DNA of 64,000 nt from an uncultured Bacteroidia bacterium (GTDB lineage: Bacteria > Bacteroidota > Bacteroidia > Bacteroidales > F082), in NCBI GenBank assembly GCA_902799345.1, contig CADBZW010000009.1, forward strand, positions 1-64,000. Direction: 5' to 3'. The notes below the pieces were generated by a model. That model was not told the origin of the DNA and searched no databases. It saw only the letters and a program-made list of their open reading frames with translations. Shown piece after piece: positions 7,958-17,519 of this stretch. The number at the start of each line of letters is the position of its first letter. Within the stretch, counting starts at the first letter, position 1. The translations under genes were made by a program, and so were the position numbers.

Positions 7958-9091
7958 TCAACCATTATTTAATTTACTATTGATGAAAGCCAATATTCCT
8001 TCTGAACGGCTTTTTAACGTCAGATGTTCTGCTTTTTTCAACGCTCCCTCTGAGAGACAAAGCAACAAGTCATGATTGTCTCGCAACATACAAATAGCAC
8101 TGGCTATCTCATCAATATTGTTTGGGTCAATCATTATGCTGTTTGTGTCATCCAACACATCCCAATTGAAAGGCAAATTGCTTGAAACCACGGGCAAACC
8201 ACATGCCATTGCCTCCACTACAGCATTACAACAGCCTTCGTGCAAAGTAGGAAGAACAAAAACATCCGCAGCATTCAAATATAGCGGCACTTTGTCGTGC
8301 GGCAACGCACCCTTGAACAGAATGTTGTCACAATGGGGTTCCTGTTCTCCCTTGCCAATAAACAGGGAATACACCGGTTTACCTTGTATTCGCTTTATGG
8401 CCTCAGCTACCCGTTGAGGCCCTTTCCTTTCAATGAACCAACCTACAAATGCAATGATAAAAACATCCTGCGGCAGATTTAGTTGTTCTCGACATTGCAT
8501 CTTTTCCAATTTCTTAAACAACTCGGCATTTACTGCATTGGGGAAAACGGCACACTTTTCGGCGGTAGTTAAACCCAATGAAATGCTTTCATCCTTGTTT
8601 TTGGAAGACACACATATCACACCAGAAACATAGTCGCTAAACGCTTTCTGGTCTTTGGGGAAAGAGAATAACTTTTGAATTTCGCTTTCACCAGTAGCTA
8701 CGAATAAAGGAATACCATTTCTTTTGGCATATTCAAAACCATTGTATGCGGAGTCCCAAAAATGGCCATAAATAGCATCTGGACGAACGTTCAACATACG
8801 AAATGCTTTCTTTAATGCTAGTTTATGAGTCCATTTAGACGGATAAAACTTGCCGATATGTAGATTTGAGAAAGACAGATAACCCGGCCTATATACCGTT
8901 ACCTTTCCTTTTCCGCAAGCGTACTCTTCCTTACTTTCGGATAGTTTACGATAATGGGAGATGTTGAATGGTGCAAGTACAAAGCAATGGTGACCTAAAT
9001 GCGCTATGGCATCTACCAATTGTTTGACAAACGCATAGTCTGACGTATTGTGCTTTCCCGGGTATTTGTATGTGACGAAGCAAAGATTCAT
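7958..9091 (-). CDS. Family 4 glycosyltransferase (GT-B)
   Basis: This 377-residue GT4 enzyme starts MNLCFVTYKYPGKHNTSDYA. The donor half contains FIIAFVGWFIERKGPQRVAE, LFKGALPHDKVPLYLNAADV and the loop HEGCCNAVVEAMACGLPVV, whose E-x7-E motif binds the nucleotide sugar. N-terminal features resemble teichuronic-acid and colanic-acid GT4 enzymes. It lies upstream of the frameshifted acetyltransferase with a 50-base gap, and downstream of the SGNH gene with a 131-base gap that holds no visible gene. Linkage and sugar are unknown. Confidence 0.92.
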   Translation of the reverse strand: MNLCFVTYKYPGKHNTSDYAFVKQLVDAIAHLGHHCFVLAPFNISHYRKLSESKEEYACGKGKVTVYRPGYLSFSNLHIGKFYPSKWTHKLALKKAFRMLNVRPDAIYGHFWDSAYNGFEYAKRNGIPLFVATGESEIQKLFSFPKDQKAFSDYVSGVICVSSKNKDESISLGLTTAEKCAVFPNAVNAELFKKLEKMQCREQLNLPQDVFIIAFVGWFIERKGPQRVAEAIKRIQGKPVYSLFIGKGEQEPHCDNILFKGALPHDKVPLYLNAADVFVLPTLHEGCCNAVVEAMACGLPVVSSNLPFNWDVLDDTNSIMIDPNNIDEIASAICMLRDNHDLLLCLSEGALKKAEHLTLKSRSEGILAFINSKLNNG

Positions 9092-9222
9092 ATTCTATTA
9101 TTTACAAGTAAACAGTCAAATTAAGCTGCCAAATGAGAGTTGTCGACAAGCAGAGAAGTACCGAATGAAACCAAAAACATGTCTGTTACATAAAAAGGGA
9201 GACAATAGATCAATTTACTAAA

Positions 9223-10167
9223 TTATCCTAGCTTTATTCGCATTGCATAATGTTTTTTTATATCTTTCATAAGATCTTTGGTAAATAACTCGGCTCCATA
9301 ATAGTTCATGTGTGTTCTATCACGGAAATAGTGTGTCTGATAATACTTTTCATCATTGGAATAATCTAAGAACGGCACGTTTTCCGTTGCACATTTTTCT
9401 TTTATATAACGATATGATAAACTTGTCGTATCTGAAGATCGCAATGTGGGCGACATCACCACAAACAATTTTACATCCCGATCTTTTGCCAAGGCTATCA
9501 TTGCATCAAACTCTTCAATACTTAATGGTAAAAGTGACGTTGTATCTTTCTCTGTTTGTTTTATAACCTCCTTTATTTCCACCTTACTTTTCAAATAGAC
9601 ATTCTCACCTGAAGACTTGAACGCAGACAACGCCAATTTAATAATCTCTGTATTGAAACAATATAAGTTGCTTTTTGTCATGAATGTTAGTTGATTATGG
9701 CTTTTCAGCATTTCTTTGATATTCGGATTGATATTAGCATAAGGCATAAAAGCATAAAACGATAGACTTGGATCGTTTCCTATATAAGTTGCCCAAACAT
9801 CAGCTATTACAATACTGGGGGTAGTTCTATCTAATAAACATTTCAGTCCGTAATAATCGTATGTCAGTCTTTGGTTACTAATCCCCATGTTGAAAACACT
9901 GTAGTCCTTCTTTTGCCAAGCCCAAAGGCTATCATGAATAATATCTGGATCATAATGGCATATTGCAGTAGAACTACCAAGTATCGCTACATCAGGCACG
10001 GCGGCATTCAATGAATAGTTTACCAAGGCAGCATCGCCATTCCGAGGCTTTTTATTTAGCCATCTCATATACTTTTCACCTGCCCAGCCCATTGTCACAT
10101 CCATGGCAACTAGTATGGCAAGCAAAATAGCAACATTTACCAACACCTTTATATAACCATTTTTCAT
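9223..10167 (-). CDS. Membrane-anchored SGNH-type protein, partner of MBOAT
   Basis: This 314-residue protein has an N-terminal signal anchor (residues 7-27, VLVNVAILLAILVAMDVTMG) and an extracytoplasmic domain. AILGSSTAICHYDP around residue 60 carries a Gly-x-Ser nucleophile-like motif, and DRTHMNYYGAELFTKDL near the C-terminus carries the Asp-x-x-His of the SGNH fold. AlgJ/AlgX and DltD are known relatives that complete acyl transfer begun by an MBOAT protein. The MBOAT gene lies 12 bases upstream, which supports that pairing. The 131 bases after it are AT-rich with no gene. Confidence 0.8.
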   Translation of the reverse strand: MKNGYIKVLVNVAILLAILVAMDVTMGWAGEKYMRWLNKKPRNGDAALVNYSLNAAVPDVAILGSSTAICHYDPDIIHDSLWAWQKKDYSVFNMGISNQRLTYDYYGLKCLLDRTTPSIVIADVWATYIGNDPSLSFYAFMPYANINPNIKEMLKSHNQLTFMTKSNLYCFNTEIIKLALSAFKSSGENVYLKSKVEIKEVIKQTEKDTTSLLPLSIEEFDAMIALAKDRDVKLFVVMSPTLRSSDTTSLSYRYIKEKCATENVPFLDYSNDEKYYQTHYFRDRTHMNYYGAELFTKDLMKDIKKHYAMRIKLG

Positions 10168-10179
10168 ATTGTGTTTGAA

Positions 10180-11604
10180 TTAGAATTGAAAATAAATGAA
10201 TTGTCCACCCTCTAAAACGCCAAAAAGCAAGATGTATACTATCAGCATCGCTATTGACAGGTATCGTACCACCGCATACTTGGAATCGAACAACCTGACT
10301 TTTGCCCCAAACTGATCGAAACTGTCTTTCAATACCAACAATAATAACGAACAGATCGCCATAAAAAGAGTTGGTTCTACAAACAAATGGCCTCGGTTAT
10401 TGAAAATTTTTGAAATTACCGTAAACACCTCGTTAATACTTGACAATCGGAAAAAAATCCAAGCAAAAGATACAATAGAGAAAGTCAACAATACACGTAA
10501 TACATTTGCAACTGAAAATTTATTTTCAATTGTCTTTATCCGTTTTCCATAAACAAGTTTCTCTATTACTTGCGCCACGCCATGAATACCTCCCCAAATA
10601 ATGAACGTGAAAGCCGCACCATGCCACAAACCACTTAATAAAAACACCACCATGATGTTGACAATCCAACGACCTTTGCTCACACGGTTGCCACCCAAAG
10701 GAATATAAAGATAATTCTTGAACCATCCCGTGAGTGACATGTGCCATTTGCTCCAAAACTCAGTTATTGTCTTGGAAAAATAGGGCAAATTAAAGTTGTT
10801 TTGTAACCGAATACCCAACATCTTACCACAACCGATGGCCATCAACGAATAACCAGCAAAGTCTGCATAAATCTGAAGCGTATAGGCGACAGAAGTAAAC
10901 AATAGTGTTGTGCCATTATGATTAGCAATATTTCCATAAACGGCATCAACATACATCCCCAGGCGATCTGCTACACATAGTTTCATGAACACGCCCCAAA
11001 CGTATTCCTTGAAACCTTTGTTGATCAAACCGTAATCAAACTCACGCTTCACCAAATATTGGGGCAGTTGTTCCGTTGCCTTATGGATGGGGCCACTTAA
11101 AATTGCAGGAAAGAACGATGTATAAAGCAACCCTGCTATTATATCGGTTGTTGGCTCTATTTTCTTTTGATAACAATCAACCACATAACTTATAGCTGAA
11201 AACGTATAGAAGCTTATTCCAACAGGAAGAATTATACTCAGTGGATGATAATCCCCACCGCCAAATAGTTTATTAATACTTGACAAAAAAAAGTTTGTGT
11301 ATTTAAAATATATCAAGACTCCCAAACTGAAAGCCACTGCAGCAAATCTTACCCACCAGCGTGTGCTTTTTCGGAGAAACATCTTGTCGGCAATAGGTAC
11401 TTTCTTAAAATACAACCCTGCCCCATACGCAATAACCGAAGTGGCAAACAGCAACAACAAACATCTCCAATCCCAAAAACCATAGAACAAATAACTTGCC
11501 AATAACAAAAGAGCATTTTGGGTGTGTTTGTTTTTACATAAAAGCCAATATATCCAAAATAGGACAAAGAAGGCTATAATGTATTTAAATGAATAAATAA
11601 TCAT
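10180..11604 (-). CDS. MBOAT family O-acyltransferase (AlgI/DltB-like)
   Basis: This 474-residue protein has about 10-12 membrane segments. The catalytic His lies in LLSGLWHGAAFTFIIWG, and the upstream conserved block is NLPYFSKTITEFWSKWHMSL with the first conserved His. The family passes acyl groups, usually acetyl from acetyl-CoA, across the membrane to acceptors on the outer face (as AlgI does for alginate). It is followed by its likely SGNH partner after 12 bases and preceded by a Wzy-like polymerase after 36 bases, so it probably acylates the exported polymer. The acyl donor could instead come from the ACP pathway encoded in the same operon (inference). Confidence 0.92.
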   Translation of the reverse strand: MIIYSFKYIIAFFVLFWIYWLLCKNKHTQNALLLLASYLFYGFWDWRCLLLLFATSVIAYGAGLYFKKVPIADKMFLRKSTRWWVRFAAVAFSLGVLIYFKYTNFFLSSINKLFGGGDYHPLSIILPVGISFYTFSAISYVVDCYQKKIEPTTDIIAGLLYTSFFPAILSGPIHKATEQLPQYLVKREFDYGLINKGFKEYVWGVFMKLCVADRLGMYVDAVYGNIANHNGTTLLFTSVAYTLQIYADFAGYSLMAIGCGKMLGIRLQNNFNLPYFSKTITEFWSKWHMSLTGWFKNYLYIPLGGNRVSKGRWIVNIMVVFLLSGLWHGAAFTFIIWGGIHGVAQVIEKLVYGKRIKTIENKFSVANVLRVLLTFSIVSFAWIFFRLSSINEVFTVISKIFNNRGHLFVEPTLFMAICSLLLLVLKDSFDQFGAKVRLFDSKYAVVRYLSIAMLIVYILLFGVLEGGQFIYFQF

Positions 11605-11640
11605 TATTTTACTTTTTTTCTACTAATCTTTGTAATGACA

Positions 11641-12879
11641 TTATGGCTGAGAGCCGTCGTTTAACGGTTCTAAACCATCGGTAATTGATGATTCTGTCAT
11701 CATTTGTCGATCGTGCTCGCTAATCATCCCCATACAATAACCAAGACATAGAGTATCATAAACCGTCATATCGTTATAAGACATAGAAAATAATGTCTTC
11801 ATAAAGAATATCAGCAAAATCAAACCTGTTGCAAGATATATTTCGCTATCAAATTTGCTTTTCTTCCAAGTCTTATAAAACATCATCCAATAATATACAT
11901 ACACCAATATACCTAACAATCCTTGATTGATAGCTATTTCAAGCCAGTCGTTGTGGGCAGCATTAAATGAAATCGTCAATGTCGCAAGCGCTCCATTGCC
12001 AAAAAGGAAAAGGAAAGGATTCGATTCATTGATGAAATGCCTCCAAAAGGTGCCGTATAATCGGTCTCTTCCACTACTATAACCTTCTAAAGTGTATTCT
12101 AGTCTTTCATTAAAATAAGCGCTGTTTTGCAACATGTAAGAAACCATAAATATTGCTCCTATTATGAGCACAAGACCCAAAAAGAAAGTCCAAATCTTTT
12201 GTTTTCGGGAAGCGGATTTCAAGGATTGATGCAAAAACAAAACAAATGATACTGCACCAATTAGGATGGCTCCTCTTTTCATACCAAGGATGATAAATAA
12301 CATTGAAAAAGCAAGCCCAAAATATTGCACAAACCTTTTATGTGACCAAAAAGCCAAAAGTGGAATCAATGAAAGAAACACATAACCCATATTATTTGTG
12401 ATTTCTTCAACATCTGAACTCAGAAGCGACTCGCGTTGATATTGAAAATACCGCATACCTGCAATGATAAAAAAAACGGGAGTCCATTTCAACAGCACTT
12501 CTTTAGTTAGCAACCCTTTCCGAGTAAATACATAAAAAGAAAAAACGGGCAACAAAGAAATAAGGATAAGTTTAAGATAGCTGACTTTATTAACAACCGC
12601 TCTTGAACCCATAAATCTAATTGTTTTTCCACTTAAGATTAGTATGATGCCATAAATGGTAAACATGATAACCAAAACCGTCAAGCCCTTCATGTATTTT
12701 GGCATTTTATAGTGAAATAGTGCATATACGAAATGGTAGGCTGAAATACCTAACAATGAAAAGATTATTATCGAGGAAAAAATGGTTCCTTTACCACCAA
12801 AAACAAAAGACTGTACACTATATATTAGCCATAGAAAAATATATAGATTACAAGAATTAAACAATTTACTTCTATGCAT
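11641..12879 (-). CDS. O-antigen polymerase/ligase-like membrane protein (Wzy candidate)
   Basis: This 412-residue protein has about 10-12 predicted membrane helices and a larger periplasmic loop around GRDRLYGTFWRHFINESN, then FLFGNGALATLTISFNAAHNDWLEIAINQG. The HNDWLE and later arginine-rich context resembles the Wzy_C/O-antigen ligase family. The ATG at 12877-12879 is preferred to a TTG eight codons upstream, which would run into the preceding gene's stop. As the only protein of this type in the locus it is the likely repeat-unit polymerase working with the flippase encoded at 26-28 kb. Ligase activity cannot be excluded. Confidence 0.8.
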   Translation of the reverse strand: MHRSKLFNSCNLYIFLWLIYSVQSFVFGGKGTIFSSIIIFSLLGISAYHFVYALFHYKMPKYMKGLTVLVIMFTIYGIILILSGKTIRFMGSRAVVNKVSYLKLILISLLPVFSFYVFTRKGLLTKEVLLKWTPVFFIIAGMRYFQYQRESLLSSDVEEITNNMGYVFLSLIPLLAFWSHKRFVQYFGLAFSMLFIILGMKRGAILIGAVSFVLFLHQSLKSASRKQKIWTFFLGLVLIIGAIFMVSYMLQNSAYFNERLEYTLEGYSSGRDRLYGTFWRHFINESNPFLFLFGNGALATLTISFNAAHNDWLEIAINQGLLGILVYVYYWMMFYKTWKKSKFDSEIYLATGLILLIFFMKTLFSMSYNDMTVYDTLCLGYCMGMISEHDRQMMTESSITDGLEPLNDGSQP

Positions 12880-12896
12880 AGAAAATGATTGTTTTA

Positions 12897-13808
12897 TTAA
12901 CAATATTTATTTGGCAACTCTATCCAACTGCCCCATTCCAAATCCACACTATCCGATGACAAATTGTCAAAGCCAGACGAGTCGTAGAAAGTAAGCTCGC
13001 CGAAATAGATTTTGTTATTGGAATAATATAAATCGACCCTTATGTGAGCAAAACCTTGACTCAGTTTTGACGCTATTTCTTTCATCTCTTCAAAACGAGA
13101 AGGTTTGCTGAATTCTATAGCAGCGTTGCTTCCAGCACTACTAGTAATGTTAAGTTTCTTGAACTCCATATCATAATAATTGAAATTATGATCCGAAAAA
13201 CGATTCGTCGCTATCAGAACGACTTTTGGAATCCCATTAAAACAATAAAATTTGTAATCAGGGACATCGTCGTATTGCGGATCTTTATCCAACAATTGTT
13301 CGGCAATAACCCTATGTAGAATATCCTTATACGGCCATTCACGCAAAGTGGCATAAATGTCTTGTTTCAAGCATCTGTTTAGTTTGTCAACAGCCATTTT
13401 TTTGTCTAATTGGCCCTTATCATCGCATATCACCACACCAGAACCTCCACCACCATGCGTGGTTTTAAGAATGAACCTGTCAGGCAAGCTGTTCCAGTCA
13501 ATATCCTCTGGTTTATTCCACAAACCCAACGTAGGTATTATATATTCATCACCTATAATTTCAGCCACATAATCTTTCACCTCAGCTTTATCTACCAATT
13601 TGGTATACAGCGGCTTTCTATCATACAACTTCAGCCACTGTAGTTTCTCCGTAAACCGCCTTGGACTTTTCAAATCCAACTTTCTTCCAAGTTTGAACCG
13701 ATACAATAGTTTCAGATAGATTTTATCCGAAAACAAAAAATTCAATCTTGTTATTAAGCCAAGCAATACCAATGATGGCTTTTTAATATAGTTTTTTAAA
13801 GGTAACAT
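12897..13808 (-). CDS. TupA-like ATP-grasp protein
   Basis: This 303-residue protein shows the family opening (RRFTEKLQWLKLYDRKPLYT, then LVDKAEVKDYV) followed by FILKTTHGGGGSGVVIC, the glycine-rich ATP-binding loop, and HIRVDLYYSNNKIYFGELTFY with the metal-binding acidic residue. TupA makes the polyglutamate-polyglucuronate teichuronopeptide in Bacillus, which is the only well-known function of the family. Relatives are frequent in glycan loci and probably join amino acids to uronic acids. This is the second of three ATP-grasp genes in the operon. It lies 5 bases after the CapA-like gene. Confidence 0.88.
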   Translation of the reverse strand: MLPLKNYIKKPSLVLLGLITRLNFLFSDKIYLKLLYRFKLGRKLDLKSPRRFTEKLQWLKLYDRKPLYTKLVDKAEVKDYVAEIIGDEYIIPTLGLWNKPEDIDWNSLPDRFILKTTHGGGGSGVVICDDKGQLDKKMAVDKLNRCLKQDIYATLREWPYKDILHRVIAEQLLDKDPQYDDVPDYKFYCFNGIPKVVLIATNRFSDHNFNYYDMEFKKLNITSSAGSNAAIEFSKPSRFEEMKEIASKLSQGFAHIRVDLYYSNNKIYFGELTFYDSSGFDNLSSDSVDLEWGSWIELPNKYC

Positions 13809-13813
13809 GTCGG

Positions 13814-14929
13814 TTATTTATTAAAGAAAAAATATTCCATCTTATCCCTATGTGATTCACAAAGAATATAATTTTGCATTTTTAACAGCCATGGTTTTTG
13901 TACTGGCGAAGGAATATAGCCACGATTCTGCAATGCAGTCAAATAACGATTGCGGGTTGGATTTAGAATATTTTTTATGCCTCGCATCGATTCTTTATAA
14001 TACTTACTTGTTTCTTGTTTAAGTTTCTCTGGGTCATTAATAATCGAATTCAATTGTTGAATGTTTTCTTTAAAAGCATTGTGAGGTAATAGTTTTATAA
14101 CAGGGTTTTCTGCACATTGCTCATAAGGAAAAATTTCAAATCCTATAGTTCCTTTAGAAAAACACAATTCAAGCAAATAACCTTCATTCCAAATTCGACC
14201 AAGATCATTCGTTTCGTCGAAACAAAAATTTCCTAAACCATAAAAAATAGGTTTTCCTTGGTATACTTCATAACCGCTGTAACAATGCTGATGATGATTC
14301 ACAACAGCATCTGCACCAGCATCTACAAAAAAATGATAAGTTTCAACCATTCTTGACGAGGGCAATTGATAGTATTCATGGCCTCCATGAACTACGACCA
14401 ATACATAATCCGCTTTGGTTCGTGCATCTTGGATATCATAGTATTGCTTGATGGGATTTATTGGATTAGAGCCTCCTGTATTGTCAGTTGCAATCGAAAA
14501 CTCGTGTTCACAACAATTGATAACCGCCAAAGTTTGACCATTAATTTGTTTATAAAGAGTTTTGGCTGCCTCGGTTATGTTTGTACCTCCGCCCACTATG
14601 GATAGTCCATGCTTACGACAAGTCTCTATAGTATTGGCAACCCCTTCTTCACCAAAATCATAGAAATGATTGTTCGCCAAGGTCACACAATCAAATCCAA
14701 CCCATTTTGCAGCTTCAATTCCCTTTTCTGAACATTGGAGATTGAGTCCCAACTTGGATATGGGTTTTTCACCTCCTTTAGTAACCGGACACTCAAAATT
14801 TACCATTGAAAAATCCGAATGCTCTAACAAAGGCCTGATTTCACCTAATATCGCTTGGTAATCACCTTGATTAAAAGCATTGGCCACTCGCTCTTGTGGA
14901 CAAAAATCTCCTGCGATTAAAACCTTCAT
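13814..14929 (-). CDS. CapA-family metallophosphatase-like protein
   Basis: This 371-residue protein starts MKVLIAGDFCPQER and has the calcineurin-like metal-site pattern: GDFCP, then VNFECP, LANNHFYDFG and VVHGGHEYY, NHHQHCY and GLGNFCFDE. It belongs to the PGA_cap/CapA family, required for poly-gamma-glutamate capsule synthesis in Bacillus. It lacks the N-terminal membrane anchor of Bacillus CapA, so it may be cytoplasmic. Its place next to a TupA-like ATP-grasp gene and two LicD genes suggests editing or transfer of an amino-acid or phosphate substituent. The exact reaction is unknown for the whole family. Confidence 0.88.
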   Translation of the reverse strand: MKVLIAGDFCPQERVANAFNQGDYQAILGEIRPLLEHSDFSMVNFECPVTKGGEKPISKLGLNLQCSEKGIEAAKWVGFDCVTLANNHFYDFGEEGVANTIETCRKHGLSIVGGGTNITEAAKTLYKQINGQTLAVINCCEHEFSIATDNTGGSNPINPIKQYYDIQDARTKADYVLVVVHGGHEYYQLPSSRMVETYHFFVDAGADAVVNHHQHCYSGYEVYQGKPIFYGLGNFCFDETNDLGRIWNEGYLLELCFSKGTIGFEIFPYEQCAENPVIKLLPHNAFKENIQQLNSIINDPEKLKQETSKYYKESMRGIKNILNPTRNRYLTALQNRGYIPSPVQKPWLLKMQNYILCESHRDKMEYFFFNK

Positions 14930-14967
14930 ATGTTTTCAAATATTCCCAATAATTGTTACTTCTAAAT

Positions 14968-15738
14968 CTATTTCCAATAGTATGTTCCACCATGATACGG
15001 ATGCCGCTGGTCTTCAGGCGGAAATTGCATATAGTCGCCAAAGCAATGAGTCAGATATTCATGATACCTTGCCATGGATTGAAAGGTGTGCCCTTCAAAC
15101 TCCACGTCGATGAGACCGTCGAACACATCAAAATCCAAAATATTGACACGACGCACGGATCCGGCATGAAGAAAGTTTTTGGCGGTTTCGTAAGGATATC
15201 GGAACAAGACAATATCATGGAACTTGCGAATAGTGGATTTATATCCAGGGATATATGCAAAAGGCAAACGTTTAATCAGTCGGTGCCTCATTGCTATCAG
15301 TTTCATTCTTTTTTTATATAAAGGATCAATATCTTTCAAGAATTGCTGAATCTCCTCTTCTGTGTCAGGCATACCGACAACGGGGTACAAGTCAATATTG
15401 ACGCCATACGACTTTTCTAACAATCCTTTTTTACTATAGGTAGGCAAGTAATAGATTCTGGAAAAATGATATTCATAGTGCGGTACAGTATTTATATCAG
15501 CATACCCAAGTTTACCCGATTTGAAGATTTTCTTGAATCTGAGCATGTCAGGCAAAGGCATAATCAAATCGACATCGTCATCCCAAGGTATATATCCCTT
15601 GTGACGAATGGCTCCAATCAAGGTGCCAAATGCCAAAGAATAGCGGATATTATTTGCTCGACAAAAGGCATCTATTTCATCAAGCATCTCCAGTTGGATT
15701 CTCTTACGTTCTTCAAGTGATATGGGTGTTTTCTTCAT
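14968..15738 (-). CDS. LicD-family phosphotransferase, copy 1
   Basis: This 256-residue LicD/fukutin-type protein has the core motif RYSLAFGTLIGAIRHKGY, then IPWDDDVDLIMP at about 33-61, with the catalytic aspartates in WDDDVD. The family transfers a phospho-alcohol (phosphocholine in Haemophilus and Streptococcus; ribitol or glycerol phosphate in relatives) from a CDP-activated donor to a sugar. A GNAT gene lies 13 bases upstream, repeating the GNAT-then-LicD order seen at 17.5-19 kb. The TagD-like cytidylyltransferase at the start of the operon could make its CDP-donor. Confidence 0.92.
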   Translation of the reverse strand: MKKTPISLEERKRIQLEMLDEIDAFCRANNIRYSLAFGTLIGAIRHKGYIPWDDDVDLIMPLPDMLRFKKIFKSGKLGYADINTVPHYEYHFSRIYYLPTYSKKGLLEKSYGVNIDLYPVVGMPDTEEEIQQFLKDIDPLYKKRMKLIAMRHRLIKRLPFAYIPGYKSTIRKFHDIVLFRYPYETAKNFLHAGSVRRVNILDFDVFDGLIDVEFEGHTFQSMARYHEYLTHCFGDYMQFPPEDQRHPYHGGTYYWK

Positions 15739-15751
15739 AGCAATAATTCAC

Positions 15752-16399
15752 TTAAAAACAATGGTTCTTCCTTAGTTTTTTTATGATATTAAAACAAAAA
15801 CTCCCAAATTTGGTGTAGTTTCCGTCTTCACGAAACAATAGTTTTGTTTTTGTTTTTGTCAGTTGATATCTTACAAAGCAATACAAAGAAGAGCCTTTGA
15901 AAGAACCAACAAGTTCCTTTCTAAAATAAATGGAATAATAGTCAGAGTTTTTTGACGAAGAAAAACCGTATTTTTTGGCCCCATTTTTTAAATGATACTG
16001 TATTGAACTCTCCGCATTTGATGCCGTACTAGAAATAATATAATGGCATCCGTGTTCTATAGCACATTGTTCTCTTCGTTGTCTAAGTAAATTGCCGATA
16101 CCTTGGCCTTGAACATCTGGCCTGACAGCAGCAAGAATAAACCCAGCATAGGGAATTTGTCTCTCGTCAAAATGAAACAAAATTGTACCAGTACCCAATA
16201 TTTCTTTTGTACGTTCATCTAAAGCAACAAACACTATCCCGTGATTATCCATTATTCTATGCTCGATCGTCTCCGTTGACTTAGACAGGGCTTGAAAATG
16301 AATACCTGCGTCTGCCCGCTTCTCATAGACGTTCTTGATAAACTCATGAACATCATCGATAGTGTATGGGGTTTCTGGCAGTTCCTTTAATTGTACCAT
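15752..16399 (-). CDS. GNAT acyltransferase with C-terminal extension, copy 1
   Basis: This 215-residue protein has the GNAT acyl-CoA loop RPDVQGQGIGNLLRQRR around residue 110 and the later alpha/beta region SIQYHLKNGAKKYGF. A 55-residue C-terminal extension begins with DYYSIYFRKELVG. The same DYYS-hydrophobic pattern and extension occur in the GNAT at 18.4-19.0 kb, so the two are paralogues. Each is closely followed by a LicD gene. The role may be N- or O-acylation of the same repeat unit, using CoA- or possibly ACP-bound acyl groups. The specificity is unknown. Confidence 0.85.
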   Translation of the reverse strand: MVQLKELPETPYTIDDVHEFIKNVYEKRADAGIHFQALSKSTETIEHRIMDNHGIVFVALDERTKEILGTGTILFHFDERQIPYAGFILAAVRPDVQGQGIGNLLRQRREQCAIEHGCHYIISSTASNAESSIQYHLKNGAKKYGFSSSKNSDYYSIYFRKELVGSFKGSSLYCFVRYQLTKTKTKLLFREDGNYTKFGSFCFNIIKKLRKNHCF

Positions 16400-16411
16400 G
16401 ATGAAAAAACT

Positions 16412-17497
16412 TCACTCTTTATATCCACATTCCTTTTTTATTCTTTCAAACTCTTCCCGAAAGCCTTCTTGAGTAGGCATTTGGAATCCTATGAAGAGTC
16501 CCTTCCCATTAGCCTCGACCATTACCCAACCCTTTTCTGTCAGTGCCAAATCCCATCCACAATAACGCAGTTCTGGCAGCACATTGGCAAGTTCCAAAAC
16601 AAAATCCAAGGCTTCTTTCCACTGGGGAATCTGATAACCTAAAATGATTTTCCCAGAATCAGGATGCACCACATATCGATTCATTCGTTCATCAATGGCT
16701 CCTTTTATGATGCCTGTATCATAATCAATCGCCGCAATGATTCCGCCGTTTCCCCCATTATCAACGCAACGACCACCCTGCCCAAGGCGAATAAACGGAC
16801 GATGAATGATATAAATGTCTCCATTACTCTGTCGGGCAGTTGTGAGTCTAACAGTATTTACCGAAGAAGGATGAAATGCCGACAATTCTGCACATTGGAC
16901 AATGAGTTCTTCCACGATAAAGCCTTGGGAATATTCTACTAACAATTTTTTGAACAACGCAATAATCGTTTCTTCATTATCATTATTAGTATCAATTACT
17001 TGTACACCATTTCCTAAGTTACCAAAGGTTGGCTTAACAATAAACTTTGGATGCTTCTTAACAAAAATCCCAAAGTCATCAAAATCACTTTGAGAAGATA
17101 TCGAAATCAAATCCCTATGAAAATAAGGTTTGAAATGCTCATAAGTTTGTCCTTTGTCACATGTTAGCCGATATACTTCATGGGTATTCATAAAGTCCCA
17201 ATACTTTGCTGCTTCACGATTTGGGACAAATTCATGTCTTCCCTTACAAGAAAGACGCTCATAATTAAAAAAGAAATACTCATCAGGAAACCAGTTATCA
17301 TTCACAAAAGCATCTACCAGTTTCTGGCGCCATTTCTCTACCTCATTGGCATCTGCGGCAAGCCCTTTCTCAATCACATAATATTGCAGAGCGGAATCAA
17401 ATCGTTCAGCATATTTTTTCCAATTTCCTCGACGCCAAATTTTATTGTACGACTCTTGGGGAAGGATACTCTTGGCTAGTGTTTTCGTAATACTCAT
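16412..17497 (-). CDS. Sugar-transfer-associated ATP-grasp protein
   Basis: This 361-residue protein contains FIVKPTFGNLGNGVQVIDTN (ATP loop), VNTVRLTTARQSNGDIYII, GGNGGIIAAIDYDTGII and the C-terminal WDLALTEKGWVMVEANGKG with the metal-binding acidic and Asn residues. It matches the ATP-grasp group commonly called sugar-transfer associated, found in lipopolysaccharide and capsule loci. The reaction is presumably amide formation on a sugar carboxylate or amine. It lies between the two GNAT-LicD pairs, 12 bases from the GNAT and 22 from LicD copy 2. It is the third ATP-grasp enzyme in the operon. Confidence 0.88.
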   Translation of the reverse strand: MSITKTLAKSILPQESYNKIWRRGNWKKYAERFDSALQYYVIEKGLAADANEVEKWRQKLVDAFVNDNWFPDEYFFFNYERLSCKGRHEFVPNREAAKYWDFMNTHEVYRLTCDKGQTYEHFKPYFHRDLISISSQSDFDDFGIFVKKHPKFIVKPTFGNLGNGVQVIDTNNDNEETIIALFKKLLVEYSQGFIVEELIVQCAELSAFHPSSVNTVRLTTARQSNGDIYIIHRPFIRLGQGGRCVDNGGNGGIIAAIDYDTGIIKGAIDERMNRYVVHPDSGKIILGYQIPQWKEALDFVLELANVLPELRYCGWDLALTEKGWVMVEANGKGLFIGFQMPTQEGFREEFERIKKECGYKE

Positions 17498-17519
17498 GGT
17501 CTATCTATTATACTTTGAT

